Below are positions 34,767-43,324 of a stretch of 64,000 nt of DNA, one piece after another. The position numbers were made by a program, and so were the translations under genes. A model generated the notes under the pieces. The model saw only the letters and a list, made by a program, of their open reading frames with translations, had not been told where the DNA came from and made no database searches. Within the stretch, counting starts at the first letter, position 1, and each line of letters starts with the position of its first letter. The DNA comes from Alsobacter ponti (GTDB lineage Bacteria; Pseudomonadota; Alphaproteobacteria; Rhizobiales; Beijerinckiaceae), in NCBI RefSeq assembly GCF_024294805.1, contig NZ_JANCLU010000006.1, positions 154,987 to 218,986 of the forward strand. The letters are read 5' to 3'.

Positions 34767-35954
34767 TTGATTTCGTCGGCCAAGGACGACCGGTCCACGA
34801 TTGTGCGGGTGTGTTGCGCCTATTTCGCGCTGTTTTCGTGCAACGGTCTCCATCAGCCTTTCTTCCCGATCTGGCTTTCCGCCCACGCGATCACCGAGTC
34901 GCAGATCTCGGTCATCATGAGCGCGCCGCTTCTGCTGCGCCTGTTCGTCACGCCCGCCATCGGGTCATTCGCCGACCGTTCGTCGAACCGCACGCGGGTC
35001 ATCCGCGTGCTCGCGCTGCTGGTGCTGGCGACGGCGATGCTGCTGTCGCGGGCGCAGGGCTTCTGGCCGATCATGGCGCTCACCTGCCTGATGATGCTGA
35101 TGTCGCAGGCGATTTCGCCCATCGTCGACGCCACGGTTCTCAGCCTGGTGAGGCAGGGGCGGGCGCACAGCTATGGCCGCATGCGGCTCTGGGGCTCGGC
35201 GGGCTACGCCACGGCGGCGCTGATCGGGGGCCAGATCCTCGGTCTCGGCGGGCCGACCGCCGTGTTCTACGCGTTCATGACCATGCTGGCGGTGGAGTTC
35301 GTCGCCTTCCTGGCGCTGCCGGATGGCGCCGGCGCGCCGGTCAAGGACGAGCGCCCGAACCTTCCGCTGCGCCAACAGCCGCTGCTCGTCGCCGTGATGC
35401 TGGTGGCCGGGCTCGCCCTGACGAGCCAGACCGCGTTCAACATCTTCGGCTCCATCTACCTGCGCGAGCACGGCTTTTCCGACCGCACCATCGGCTTCCT
35501 GTGGGCGCTTGCGACGACCGCCGAGATCGTCATGTTCTGGGCCGGGCCGCGTGTGACCGGCATCCTCGGCCCGTTCGGCCTTCTCGCCCTGGCGTCGGGC
35601 GTGGCGGCGCTGCGCTGGTCGCTGATGGCGCTGACGCCGCATGCCGGCGTCATCGTGCTCCTGCAACTCACGCACGCCGCGACCTTCAGCTGCAGCTATC
35701 TCGGCCTGATGCGCTTCGTGGAGGTGCATGTGAGCGACCTGCGCGGGGCGACGGTGCAGAGCCAGTTCGTCACCCTGATCGGCGTGATGACCGCTCTGTC
35801 CACGCTCGCCGTCGGGCCGATCTACCAGCAGTTCGGCAGCGGCGTGTTCCTGGCGGCGGCGTCGCTCGCGGCGCTCGCCTTCATCATCCTGCTGGCCATC
35901 CGCAAGCCGCTGCAGGCCTCCGACCTCGCGCACGCGAATCCGTCCTCGCCCTGA
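34767..35954 (+). CDS. MFS transporter, HcaT-like
   Basis: This 395-residue protein with about twelve membrane segments is close to the 3-phenylpropionate transporter-like MFS branch. The N-terminus has G-L-H-Q-P-F-F-P-I-W-L near residues 29-39, and the first cytoplasmic loop has F-A-D-R near 70. The second half has the G-S-I-Y-L-R-E-H-G-F-S block. TTG at 34767 is taken as start, with GGGAGGGA about 6-9 bases upstream. It is followed after 12 bases by the fused dehydrogenase gene. It may export or import an oxidised sugar or an aromatic acid; the substrate is unknown. Confidence 0.82.
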   Translation: MISSAKDDRSTIVRVCCAYFALFSCNGLHQPFFPIWLSAHAITESQISVIMSAPLLLRLFVTPAIGSFADRSSNRTRVIRVLALLVLATAMLLSRAQGFWPIMALTCLMMLMSQAISPIVDATVLSLVRQGRAHSYGRMRLWGSAGYATAALIGGQILGLGGPTAVFYAFMTMLAVEFVAFLALPDGAGAPVKDERPNLPLRQQPLLVAVMLVAGLALTSQTAFNIFGSIYLREHGFSDRTIGFLWALATTAEIVMFWAGPRVTGILGPFGLLALASGVAALRWSLMALTPHAGVIVLLQLTHAATFSCSYLGLMRFVEVHVSDLRGATVQSQFVTLIGVMTALSTLAVGPIYQQFGSGVFLAAASLAALAFIILLAIRKPLQASDLAHANPSSP

Positions 35955-35966
35955 AGAGACCGCGCC

Positions 35967-38045
35967 ATGAGCCTAAACCCGAATCCCATGCACGCGCTCG
36001 ACCCGATGCTCGACGCAATCGTCGACCGGATCGTCCCCGGCGGCGAGACGCCCGGGGCGCGCGAGGCAGGGACGGCGGCCTATGTGCGCGCGCGCCTCGC
36101 GGCGGACCCCTCGGCGGCCGACACGGTGGCGCGCGGCGCCGCGGCCCTGGACGAGACGGCGCGCTGGCGTTTCGGCGTCGCCTTTGCCGCATTGGACCCC
36201 GCGAGGCAGGACGAGATGCTGGCGGCCGAGGCCCGCGCTCCCTGGTTCGCGGCACTGGCGGAGTGGACGACGGAGGGCTTCTACGCCGACGAGGGCTCCG
36301 GCGGGAACGCCGGCAACCATTCTTGGACCGCGCTCGGCTACGATCCGCGCCTGCCGCCCGTCGGTCCGCTCGTCTCTCCCTCCGCCACCGCGGGGCTGGA
36401 CGAGATCGACGAAGTCCATGACGTGATCGTGGTCGGCGCAGGGGCGGGCGGAGGCGTCGTCGCCTGCGTGCTCGCCGAGGCCGGCCACCGCGTGCTGTTG
36501 CTGGAGCGCGGCCCCGGCGACCCGACGACGCTCGGCATGGCGCGCGACCATCTGCGCAACCAGCGACTGTCGGCCTACGGCCATAATGCCGGGCCGGATA
36601 TCGAGGGCCATCCTCGCGTCGTTGTCGAGCCGGGGGGTGGGGAGCGGGTCGTGCGCCCGCACGAGAACGGCTATCAGAACAACGCCGCCGTCGTGGGCAG
36701 CGGCACCGTCGTCTACGGCGCGCAGGCCTGGCGCTTCCATCCCGACGATTTCCGCATGGCGTCCCGCTACGGATCGCCCGAGGGCTCGTCGCTCGCCGAC
36801 TGGCCCTTCGATTATGGCGAGATCGAACCTTGGTATGAGCGCGCCGAATGGGAGATCGGCGTCGCCGGCTCGCCGTCCGGGCAGCACGCGCCTCGCCGCC
36901 GGGGCTATCCGATGCCGCCCGTGCCGGGCTACGCCAGCCGGCGCGTGCTCGAACGTGGCGCCGCGGCGATCGGCATCCCGACCGTGATCCCGCCGCTGCT
37001 GATCAACACCGCGCCGCGCCACGGCCGCGCCGCCTGCGCGGAATGCGGCTCCTGCGTCGGTTTCGCCTGCCCGGTGGACGCCAAGAACGGGACGCAGAAC
37101 ACGGTGATCCCGCGCGCGCTGGCCACCGGCCGCTGCACGCTGGCGACCTCGGCGACCGTTTCGCGAGTGAACGTCGATTCGCGCGGGGTCGTGCGCGGCG
37201 TCACGGTGGTGGGCAATGCCGGCGGCCGCACCCTCGAGCGCTCGTTCCGGGCGCGCGCCGTGGTGCTCTGCGCGGGAGCCATCGAGACTGCGCGCCTGAT
37301 GCTCAATTCCGCCTGCGACGCCGCGCCCGGCGGCCTCGGCAACGCCAATGGCTGGGTCGGACGAAACCTGCAGGGCCATTTTTCGCCGATGGTCTACGGG
37401 CGCTTCGAGGAGCCGGTCTACGATCCGCGCGGGCCGGGCGTCTCGATCGCGAGCACGGCTTTCAACCACGGCAATCCGGGTCTGATCGGCGGCTCGATGA
37501 TGGCGGACGACTTCATCATGCTGCCGGTGATTTTCTGGAAGCGCGCCATGCCGGGGGACGCGCCTCGCTGGGGCCTCGCCGCGAAGGAGGAGATGCAGCG
37601 CAGCTACCGATACGTGTCGCGCCTGTTCAGCCCGGTGCAGGAGATCCCCACGCTCGACTCGCGTGTCAGCGTCGATCCCGCCGTTCGAGACCGCTTCGGG
37701 ATTCCTGTGGCCCGGCTTTCGGGCGTCGTGCATCCGGAGACCATGCGCACCGCGCTGTTCATGCGCGAGCGCGCGCTCGATTGGCTGCGCGCGTCCGGCG
37801 CGACGCGGACATGGCACGATCCGCTGGTGTTCCGCCTCTCCGCCGGCCAGCACCAGGCCGGCACGTGCCGCATGGGGACGGACCCCACGACTTCGGTGAC
37901 CGATCCGTGGGGCCGGGTGTGGGGGCACGACAACCTGTTTGTGGCGGACGGTTCGCTGCATCCCACCAATGGCGGGTTCAACCCGGTGCTCACCATCCTG
38001 GCGCTGGCCTTCCGCACGGCCGAGCACGTCAGCCGGCACATCTGA
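35967..38045 (+). CDS. Fused gluconate-2-dehydrogenase subunit-3-like and GMC oxidoreductase
   Basis: This 692-residue protein has two parts. Residues 1-130 resemble the small subunit-3 domain of gluconate 2-dehydrogenase (LacB-like), including D-P-M-L-D-A-I-V-D-R-I-V-P and a W-F-x-x-L-x-E-W-T-T-E-G-F-Y segment. The FAD motif V-I-V-V-G-A-G-A-G-G-G follows at 153-163 and starts a GMC dehydrogenase (LacA-like). Cysteines 357, 360, 363 and 368 form C-x2-C-x2-C-x4-C, recalling the Fe-S motif of FAD-dependent glucose dehydrogenases. The C-terminus has L-S-A-G-Q-H-Q-A-G-T and G-G-F-N-P-V-L-T, the catalytic His and Asn blocks. It is likely a membrane- or cytochrome-linked sugar 3-dehydrogenase. No LacC cytochrome gene is adjacent. 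Confidence 0.82.
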   Translation: MSLNPNPMHALDPMLDAIVDRIVPGGETPGAREAGTAAYVRARLAADPSAADTVARGAAALDETARWRFGVAFAALDPARQDEMLAAEARAPWFAALAEWTTEGFYADEGSGGNAGNHSWTALGYDPRLPPVGPLVSPSATAGLDEIDEVHDVIVVGAGAGGGVVACVLAEAGHRVLLLERGPGDPTTLGMARDHLRNQRLSAYGHNAGPDIEGHPRVVVEPGGGERVVRPHENGYQNNAAVVGSGTVVYGAQAWRFHPDDFRMASRYGSPEGSSLADWPFDYGEIEPWYERAEWEIGVAGSPSGQHAPRRRGYPMPPVPGYASRRVLERGAAAIGIPTVIPPLLINTAPRHGRAACAECGSCVGFACPVDAKNGTQNTVIPRALATGRCTLATSATVSRVNVDSRGVVRGVTVVGNAGGRTLERSFRARAVVLCAGAIETARLMLNSACDAAPGGLGNANGWVGRNLQGHFSPMVYGRFEEPVYDPRGPGVSIASTAFNHGNPGLIGGSMMADDFIMLPVIFWKRAMPGDAPRWGLAAKEEMQRSYRYVSRLFSPVQEIPTLDSRVSVDPAVRDRFGIPVARLSGVVHPETMRTALFMRERALDWLRASGATRTWHDPLVFRLSAGQHQAGTCRMGTDPTTSVTDPWGRVWGHDNLFVADGSLHPTNGGFNPVLTILALAFRTAEHVSRHI

Positions 38046-38226
38046 CGTGCGACCAGATGGGCGTTCAACGGCCGGAGCCATAGCCCCGCGTCAGGTCCGG
38101 GGCATGCAAATGTCAAGCAAGCGCTAGAATCCGCCGCCACCGATTGGACATGAATCACCGTATTCATGTTCCATTCATCGGCCGCGGTTAAGGCTCGAGA
38201 CAGTCATGCAGGAGAGAGGTTTGACG

Positions 38227-38553
38227 ATGATCCGGAAGTTCGCTGCGACCACTGCGGGAGCCCTGGCCCTGGCGGCGTCTCTTGTCGGAAACAGCGCCCC
38301 GGCTTCGGCCGAGTACGGCCGCAATGCTGCGTTTTTCGGTGGGCTGGCGACCGGCGCCGTGGTCGGCGGCGCGATCGGCTACGCCGCGCGCCCCTATGCC
38401 TACGGGCCGGGATACGGCTACGGGTACCGCCCCAGCTATTACGCGCCGGGCTACTACGCCGCGCCGGTGGCGACGTGCTGGCGCGAGCGCGAGCCGCTTT
38501 ACGACCGCTGGGGCAATGTCGCGTCCTACCGCACGGTCCGCGTCTGCCGCTGA
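38227..38553 (+). CDS. Small exported Gly/Tyr-rich protein
   Basis: This 108-residue hypothetical protein has a clear Sec signal peptide ending A-S-A near residue 29. The mature N-terminus contains a glycine-rich membrane-like segment G-G-L-A-T-G-A-V-V-G-G-A-I-G-Y, then a Tyr/Pro/Gly-rich linker. A C-terminal block with two cysteines (C-W-R-E-R and V-R-V-C-R) could form a disulphide. Similar small envelope proteins are common in Hyphomicrobiales but without known role. ATG 38227 has GAGAGG 7 bases upstream; an ATG 21 bases earlier has none. A strong terminator follows. Confidence 0.68.
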   Translation: MIRKFAATTAGALALAASLVGNSAPASAEYGRNAAFFGGLATGAVVGGAIGYAARPYAYGPGYGYGYRPSYYAPGYYAAPVATCWREREPLYDRWGNVASYRTVRVCR

Positions 38554-38578
38554 GAGCGGCCCGGTTTCCGCGAATCCA

Positions 38579-38609
38579 GGCGGCGTCTCAGGACGCCGCC
38601 TTTTCTTTT
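38579..38609 (+). terminator. Rho-independent terminator of the small exported protein gene
   Basis: GGCGGCGTC at 38579-38587 pairs with GACGCCGCC at 38592-38600 across a 4-base loop, followed by TTTTCTTTT at 38601-38609. It terminates plus-strand transcription. The stop codon of the convergent AhpD-like gene lies at 38588-38590 inside the loop, and its last codons lie in the right arm. In the minus direction no T-run follows. Confidence 0.85.
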
Positions 38610-38950
38610 GGGGCCGTCATCTGGTCGAACGCGTCGATGGCGTGGCTCGCGTACATCACCGACGGTCCGGCGCCCATGTAGATCGCCATCCCCAGCGTTT
38701 CGAGCACTTCCTCGCGCGTCGCGCCCTGCTGGATGGCCGCCTTGACGTGGAAGCCGATGCAGTCGTCGCAGCGCAGCGCCACGCCGACGGCCAGCGCGAT
38801 CAACTCCTTCGTCTTGGTGTCGAGGGCGTTCGTCTTGAGGGCGGCCTGGGCCATTCCGGAGAAATTGCGCATCACCTCGGCCTGACCGGCGCGAAGTTGC
38901 TTGAGCGGCTCGCTGAGTCCGCCGAGGAAATCGGCCCAATTCGTGTACAT
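38588..38950 (-). CDS. Carboxymuconolactone decarboxylase/AhpD-like family protein
   Basis: This 120-residue protein of the AhpD/CMD fold has the redox motif R-C-D-D-C-I-G-F-H, residues about 71-79 (C-x2-C-x3-H), as in alkylhydroperoxidase D. Small helical proteins of this family form oligomers and act as peroxidases or decarboxylases; the CxxC points to redox function. The ATG at 38950 has GGAGG 5 bases upstream, so the longer open frame to 39127 is not used. It is convergent with the exported-protein gene. Confidence 0.87.
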   Translation of the reverse strand: MYTNWADFLGGLSEPLKQLRAGQAEVMRNFSGMAQAALKTNALDTKTKELIALAVGVALRCDDCIGFHVKAAIQQGATREEVLETLGMAIYMGAGPSVMYASHAIDAFDQMTAPKEKAAS

Positions 38951-39098
38951 GTCGCCTCCAGGTGACGCCGGGGCGGCGTCTGCTGTCCGCGCGGGCACGG
39001 GGGCGGACGCCGCGCGATTCCTGATGGGTATATTCGAATTAGCGCAACTATCAAGGTCGACGGGCCTGGCTCTCGAACGCGCTTGGCGAGGCAAGCCG

Positions 39099-39875
39099 TC
39101 AAGCGGCGTTCCAGCCCCCGTCGACATAGAGTTCGCTGCCGGTGATGTAGCCGCCCGCGTCCGAGCACAGCAGCAGCGCGGCCCCGACGCAGTCCTCCGG
39201 CGTTCCGACCCGCCCGAGCGGGATCCGCGCCTCGACGCGCTGGCGGTAGGCGGGGTCGGCGAGCACGGCTTCGTTGCGCTCGGTGGCGATGGCGCCGGGC
39301 GAGAGCACGTTGACGGTGATGCCCTCCGGGCCGAGTTGCGCCGCCAGGTTGCGGGCGAGGTTGGCGCTGGCGGACTTCAGCGCCGCGTAGACCGCCAGTC
39401 GCGGGTTCGGCCTGGCGCTCTGGATCGAGCCGATCATCAGGATGCGGCCCCAGCCCCGCCGCGACATCGCCGGCCGTGCCGCCGCCATCAGCGCCAGCGG
39501 CGTGCGCAGGTTGACCGCGATCTCCTCGTCGAAATCGGCCGCCGGCATCGCGTCCCAGGCGTGCCGGTGCTCGGCCGAGGCGTTGAGGACGAGAATATCC
39601 GGCGCGCCGAGCCGCGCCGTCACGGCGTCCACCAGGGCTCTCGCCGCCGCCTCGTCCGCGAGATCCGCCTGGAAGGTCTCGGCGGTCCCGCCTTCGGCGC
39701 GGATCGCGGCGGCGGCCGCCTCGGCAGCCTCGCGGCGTCCCACGTAATGCACGGCGACCGTCGCGCCGGCTTCGGCCAGCCCCAGCGCGATGGCTCGGCC
39801 GATTCCCCGGCTCGATCCGGTGACCAGGGCTACGCGGCCGCCGAGGTCGAACCGCCGCCGCGTCGCGTCGCTCAT
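39099..39875 (-). CDS. Short-chain dehydrogenase/reductase (SDR), locus C
   Basis: This 258-residue classical SDR has the cofactor motif T-G-S-S-R-G-I-G-R at residues 19-27, L-N-A-S in place of N-N-A-G, and the catalytic Y-A-A-L-K. The C-terminal Y-V-D-G-G-W ending is typical of FabG-like sugar dehydrogenases. It starts 2 bases after the second permease gene ends, so it belongs to the locus C importer operon and probably oxidises the imported sugar or its product. An N-A-S variation at the usual N-N-A-G is unusual but occurs in the family. Confidence 0.87.
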   Translation of the reverse strand: MSDATRRRFDLGGRVALVTGSSRGIGRAIALGLAEAGATVAVHYVGRREAAEAAAAAIRAEGGTAETFQADLADEAAARALVDAVTARLGAPDILVLNASAEHRHAWDAMPAADFDEEIAVNLRTPLALMAAARPAMSRRGWGRILMIGSIQSARPNPRLAVYAALKSASANLARNLAAQLGPEGITVNVLSPGAIATERNEAVLADPAYRQRVEARIPLGRVGTPEDCVGAALLLCSDAGGYITGSELYVDGGWNAA

Positions 39876-39877
39876 CG

Positions 39878-40708
39878 TCACCCCTTGACCGAGCCGGCGG
39901 TGAGGCCGGCGATGAGGAATTTCTGCACCAGCGCCACGAAGGCGACAACGGGGACGAGCTGGACGGTGGCGGCGGCGAACAGCAGGCCCCAGTCGACACC
40001 GGTGAGGCTGCCCATCATTTCGCTGATGACCACGGGGGCGGTTTTCGCCTTCGTCGTCGTGAAGATGAAGGCGAAGAGGTATTCGTTCCAGGCGTAGACG
40101 AACACGAACACGCTCGCCGCCACCATGCCCTGCGCGCTGAGCGGGACGATGACCCGGCGCAGGATCTGCATTTCGCTGGCGCCGTCGATCGTCGCCGCCT
40201 GGTCGAGCTCGTCGGGGATGGAATCGATGAACGTCTTGAGGATCATGCTGCCGAGCGACACGAAGAACGTCGCGTAGAGCAGGATGAGGATCGTGTAGCT
40301 GTCGCTCAGCGCCAGGAAGTCCGCCACCGGATACAGCGGCAGGGTGATGACGATGGGTGGCAGCAGGCGGATCGCCACCATGAAGAGAGCGGATCCCGCC
40401 AGCGCCCCGCCGCGATAGCGCGAATAGACGTAGCCCGCCAGCACGCTCGCCACGAGCGTGAGCGCCGTGGCGCTGAGCGCGATGACCGCGCTGTTGCGCA
40501 GCGTCCAGATGAAGTCCGGCCATTTCTCGAACAGCGTCCGGTAGTGCTCCAGCGTCGGCTCGAACACCAGCGTCGGCGGATAGGTGAAGATCTCCGCCGT
40601 CGGCTTGAAGGAGGACAGCACGACCAGTGCGACCGGCACCGCCGACCACACGATCAGCAGCAGGATGACGAGCGTCCGCGCGACGATGCTGGCCAGCGAT
40701 TCACGCAT
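39878..40708 (-). CDS. Carbohydrate ABC transporter permease (MalG type), locus C
   Basis: This 276-residue membrane protein has six spans, the EAA loop Q-A-A-T-I-D-G-A-S-E-M followed by V-I-V-P-L, and an ending L-T-A-G-S-V-K-G. It overlaps the end of the upstream permease gene by 8 bases and is followed by the SDR gene after 2. No ATPase gene is present in this operon, so it must share one with another system. Confidence 0.9.
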   Translation of the reverse strand: MRESLASIVARTLVILLLIVWSAVPVALVVLSSFKPTAEIFTYPPTLVFEPTLEHYRTLFEKWPDFIWTLRNSAVIALSATALTLVASVLAGYVYSRYRGGALAGSALFMVAIRLLPPIVITLPLYPVADFLALSDSYTILILLYATFFVSLGSMILKTFIDSIPDELDQAATIDGASEMQILRRVIVPLSAQGMVAASVFVFVYAWNEYLFAFIFTTTKAKTAPVVISEMMGSLTGVDWGLLFAAATVQLVPVVAFVALVQKFLIAGLTAGSVKG

Positions 40709-41573
40709 CCTGCTTGAACCCCCGGCTGTAAAGCAGGCGCAGGTAGATCGCCGCGATCGCGCCGGAGATCATCACCATCACCCAGCCGGTGGCCGATCCC
40801 TTGCCGAACGAGGCATAGGTGAAGCTCTGCTTGTACAAATAGATCGCCAGCACCTCGGTGGTGCGGGCCGGGCCGCCGCCCGTCAGCAGCCAGACCTCGC
40901 TGAACAGCCGGAAGGCGAGGATGTAGCGGAAGATCAGGGCCACGAAGATCGCCGGCATCACGCCGGGCAAGGTCACGAACCGGAAGCTCTGCCAGCCGCT
41001 CGCGCCGTCGATCGTGGCGCTTTCGTAGAGCTCCTTCGGCACGGCGAGCATGGCGGCGTAGATGAGGATGAAGGTGAACGGCAGGTGCAGCCAGATGCTG
41101 ACCACGCTCACCAGCCCGAGCCCGTGCGTCGGGTTTGTCGCCCAGTTGATGTCCGGCAGGCCGGCCGCCGCCATCGCCTTGGCGAAGCTGCCGACATTCG
41201 GGTCGAGCAGGAACTTCCAGATGACGACGGCGACGACCTCGCTGATCGCGTAGGGCATCAGGACGATGGCCAGCAGCGTCTTGCGGAACGGCACGCCCTT
41301 CGCGAACACGGAGGCGAGGAGGAACGCCAGCACGAGTTCGCCATAGACGATGACGTTGATGACGATCAGCGTGTTGACGAGCGCGCGCCAGAAATAGCGG
41401 TCGTTCCAGATCGCGGCGTAATTGTCCCAGCCGATGAAGGTGGGCGCCTTGCCGTAGCTCGATTCCGTGAAGCTCAGCCAGAAAACGTAGAGCGAGGGCA
41501 GGGCGATGATGAGGATGAGCAGACCCTGCGTCGGGGCGAGCATCGCCAGTTGCCGAAGGCCGAACTTCCTCAT
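40701..41573 (-). CDS. Sugar ABC transporter permease (MalF type), locus C
   Basis: This 290-residue protein has six membrane segments beginning near residue 10 and the EAA loop E-S-A-T-I-D-G-A-S-G-W followed by V-T-L-P-G. The ATG at 41573 gives the normal N-terminus M-R-K-F-G; the open frame above it lies in the gap with the hairpin and encodes an implausible Arg/Pro-rich stretch. It follows the binding-protein gene by 91 bases. Confidence 0.9.
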   Translation of the reverse strand: MRKFGLRQLAMLAPTQGLLILIIALPSLYVFWLSFTESSYGKAPTFIGWDNYAAIWNDRYFWRALVNTLIVINVIVYGELVLAFLLASVFAKGVPFRKTLLAIVLMPYAISEVVAVVIWKFLLDPNVGSFAKAMAAAGLPDINWATNPTHGLGLVSVVSIWLHLPFTFILIYAAMLAVPKELYESATIDGASGWQSFRFVTLPGVMPAIFVALIFRYILAFRLFSEVWLLTGGGPARTTEVLAIYLYKQSFTYASFGKGSATGWVMVMISGAIAAIYLRLLYSRGFKQDA

Positions 41574-41630
41574 CGCGCCGACTTTCAGGAGACCATGGAC
41601 AAGCGGGGCCGCGCTAGGCGCGGGGGCAGG

Positions 41631-41656
41631 GCGGGGCGGCGAGCGGGCCGCCCCGC
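41631..41656 (-). promoter_or_regulatory. Intercistronic hairpin after the binding-protein gene, locus C
   Basis: GCGGGGCGGC at 41631-41640 and GCCGCCCCGC at 41647-41656 form a perfect 10-base stem with a 6-base loop. On the minus strand it begins 8 bases after the binding-protein stop (41665) and precedes the permease start at 41573. The sequence after it is C-rich, not T-rich, so a stability or processing role is more likely than termination. Confidence 0.7.
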
Positions 41657-41664
41657 GCGGGCGC

Positions 41665-42954
41665 TCAGGCCGGCAGCATCGGCTGGATGCGCTTCTGCAT
41701 GTTCTTGGCCGAGACTTCGGGTTCCTGCAGACCGAGCATGGCGGCCTGCATCTCCTCGATGAACACGTCCTTGGCCTCGGCGGCCTTGTTGAACGCCGGC
41801 ATCGGAACGCGCGCGGCCTTGATCGCCTTCGCCTCCAGCGCGGCATAGGGCACCATCTGGATCAGGCGCGGGTCGGCATAGGCGGACCCGCGCACCGGGC
41901 CGTTGCCGTTCACCGCCTCGCGGATGGTGTTCTCCTTGGTCGAGAGCTCACGGATGAGGCTCCAGGCGAGCTCCTTGTTCTTGGAGTTCTTCGGAATCAT
42001 CATCGACCAGAACTCGGCCGAAGCGATCACCTCGCCCTTGGCGAGCATGTCCTTCGAGACGATCGGCAGGGCGAGCTTGAACGCTCCGGGGAATTTCGAC
42101 GACTTCGGGTCGTTGAAGAGCACCGTGCGGCCGAACGGGAAGTAGGTCATCGCGATCTGGCCGGTCTGCATGGCCGTGATCAGGTCGTTCTGCTTCATCG
42201 CGGTGATGTTCTTGGGGATCAGCCCCTCGGCGTACATCGTCTTGAGCAGCGTCAGCGCCTTCACCATGCCCTGGCTGTCGGCAACGCACTTGTAGTCGTC
42301 GGTGATGAAGTCGCCGCCATAGGCGCGGGCGAGCTTCACGACGTCGGAATAGTTGTCAGCCTGGAATCCCCAGCCGTGCACCTTCAACCCGTCGGGCCGC
42401 GTGTAGGTGAGCTTGCGGGCGTAGTCGAGCAGTTCGTCGATGACCTGCGGAGGCCTGTCGAAGCCGCGCTCCTTGAGGAAGGTGTCGTTGTAGTGCAGCG
42501 CGTTCACCGCGTGGCGGAACGGAACGCCGTAGCGCTGCCCCTTGCTCGAGAACGCCTTCACCATGCCCTGCGAGATATCGTCGAACTCCTCGATGGGCGC
42601 CTTGGCCATGAAGGGTTCGATGGGCTCGAACAGGCCCATGATCTCCGGCACGGCGCGGGTGTTGAGGACGAAGTCGATGGCGACGTCGGAGCTGCCGAGA
42701 CCCGCCTCGCGGAAGATACGGTCGTGAATCGCGTTCAGATCCAGCGTCACCCATTCCAGCGTGGCGTTGTTCTGGTCCGTCCACGCCTTGGTGACGTCGC
42801 CGCCCGGACCCTCCGTCGCGGTCTGCTGGTGGACGCGGTGCGAGATGATGGTGAGCTTGGTCTTGGACTGGGCGCTGGCGCGGCCGGCGGATGCGGCAAC
42901 CGCCGCTCCGGCGAGCCCGCCCGCCACGAACTGACGGCGGTCGATTCTGGCCAT
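41665..42954 (-). CDS. Extracellular sugar-binding protein, locus C (Tat-type signal)
   Basis: This 429-residue solute-binding protein has the N-terminus I-D-R-R-Q-F-V-A-G-G-L-A-G-A-A, a twin-arginine signal with cleavage near A-S-A-Q (about residue 28). The start at 42954 has GGAGGAGACC right before it. The mature domain includes Y-G-V-P-F-R and A-M-Q-T-G-Q-I-A-M, typical of family-1 sugar-binding proteins. It is the first gene of the minus-strand importer, divergent from the enolase-superfamily gene at 43325. A sugar acid or uronic derivative is suggested by that neighbour (inference). Confidence 0.88.
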   Translation of the reverse strand: MARIDRRQFVAGGLAGAAVAASAGRASAQSKTKLTIISHRVHQQTATEGPGGDVTKAWTDQNNATLEWVTLDLNAIHDRIFREAGLGSSDVAIDFVLNTRAVPEIMGLFEPIEPFMAKAPIEEFDDISQGMVKAFSSKGQRYGVPFRHAVNALHYNDTFLKERGFDRPPQVIDELLDYARKLTYTRPDGLKVHGWGFQADNYSDVVKLARAYGGDFITDDYKCVADSQGMVKALTLLKTMYAEGLIPKNITAMKQNDLITAMQTGQIAMTYFPFGRTVLFNDPKSSKFPGAFKLALPIVSKDMLAKGEVIASAEFWSMMIPKNSKNKELAWSLIRELSTKENTIREAVNGNGPVRGSAYADPRLIQMVPYAALEAKAIKAARVPMPAFNKAAEAKDVFIEEMQAAMLGLQEPEVSAKNMQKRIQPMLPA

Positions 42955-43324
42955 GGTCTCCTCCCGACTGTCGAGCCGCGCGTTCGGCGATTGGCGCCGT
43001 CGCGCGGTGATCCGTGTCGAAGCGGATGAGCCATCGGCCACCCGCCGGCGTCCTCCCGGGCCGGCTCATTTTTGAAGGGAGCCGTGCCGCGGATTTTCAG
43101 TTTGCTACATGCATCAGGACAGGGCAACGGGAATTTTTTCGACGCCCCACCTAACCCGCACAGGAGGTAACCTGCGGACATCGCATGCCCTTTTCCATAA
43201 TAGGCACGCAAGCTGGCGGAGAGCCGGATCGCAGAAAGCCGCTTGACGTGCCCCGCTGCACGATGCACCGTTTTAGCAAAACTACATTGGCGTCACGTCG
43301 ACGGACGCCGAGGGAGGCGCCCCG
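42955..43324. other. Divergent promoter region between locus C importer and enolase-superfamily gene
   Basis: This 370-base gap contains the controls of two operons. TTTGCTA (43101-43107) and its reverse complement TAGCAAA (43274-43280) stand about 170 bases apart, a possible pair of regulator half-sites for the RpiR protein encoded in this locus. TTGACG at 43243-43248 could be a -35, but the matching -10 is poor. An SD-like AGGAGGT at 43162-43168 has no start at the right distance. I see no coding gene. Confidence 0.4.
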
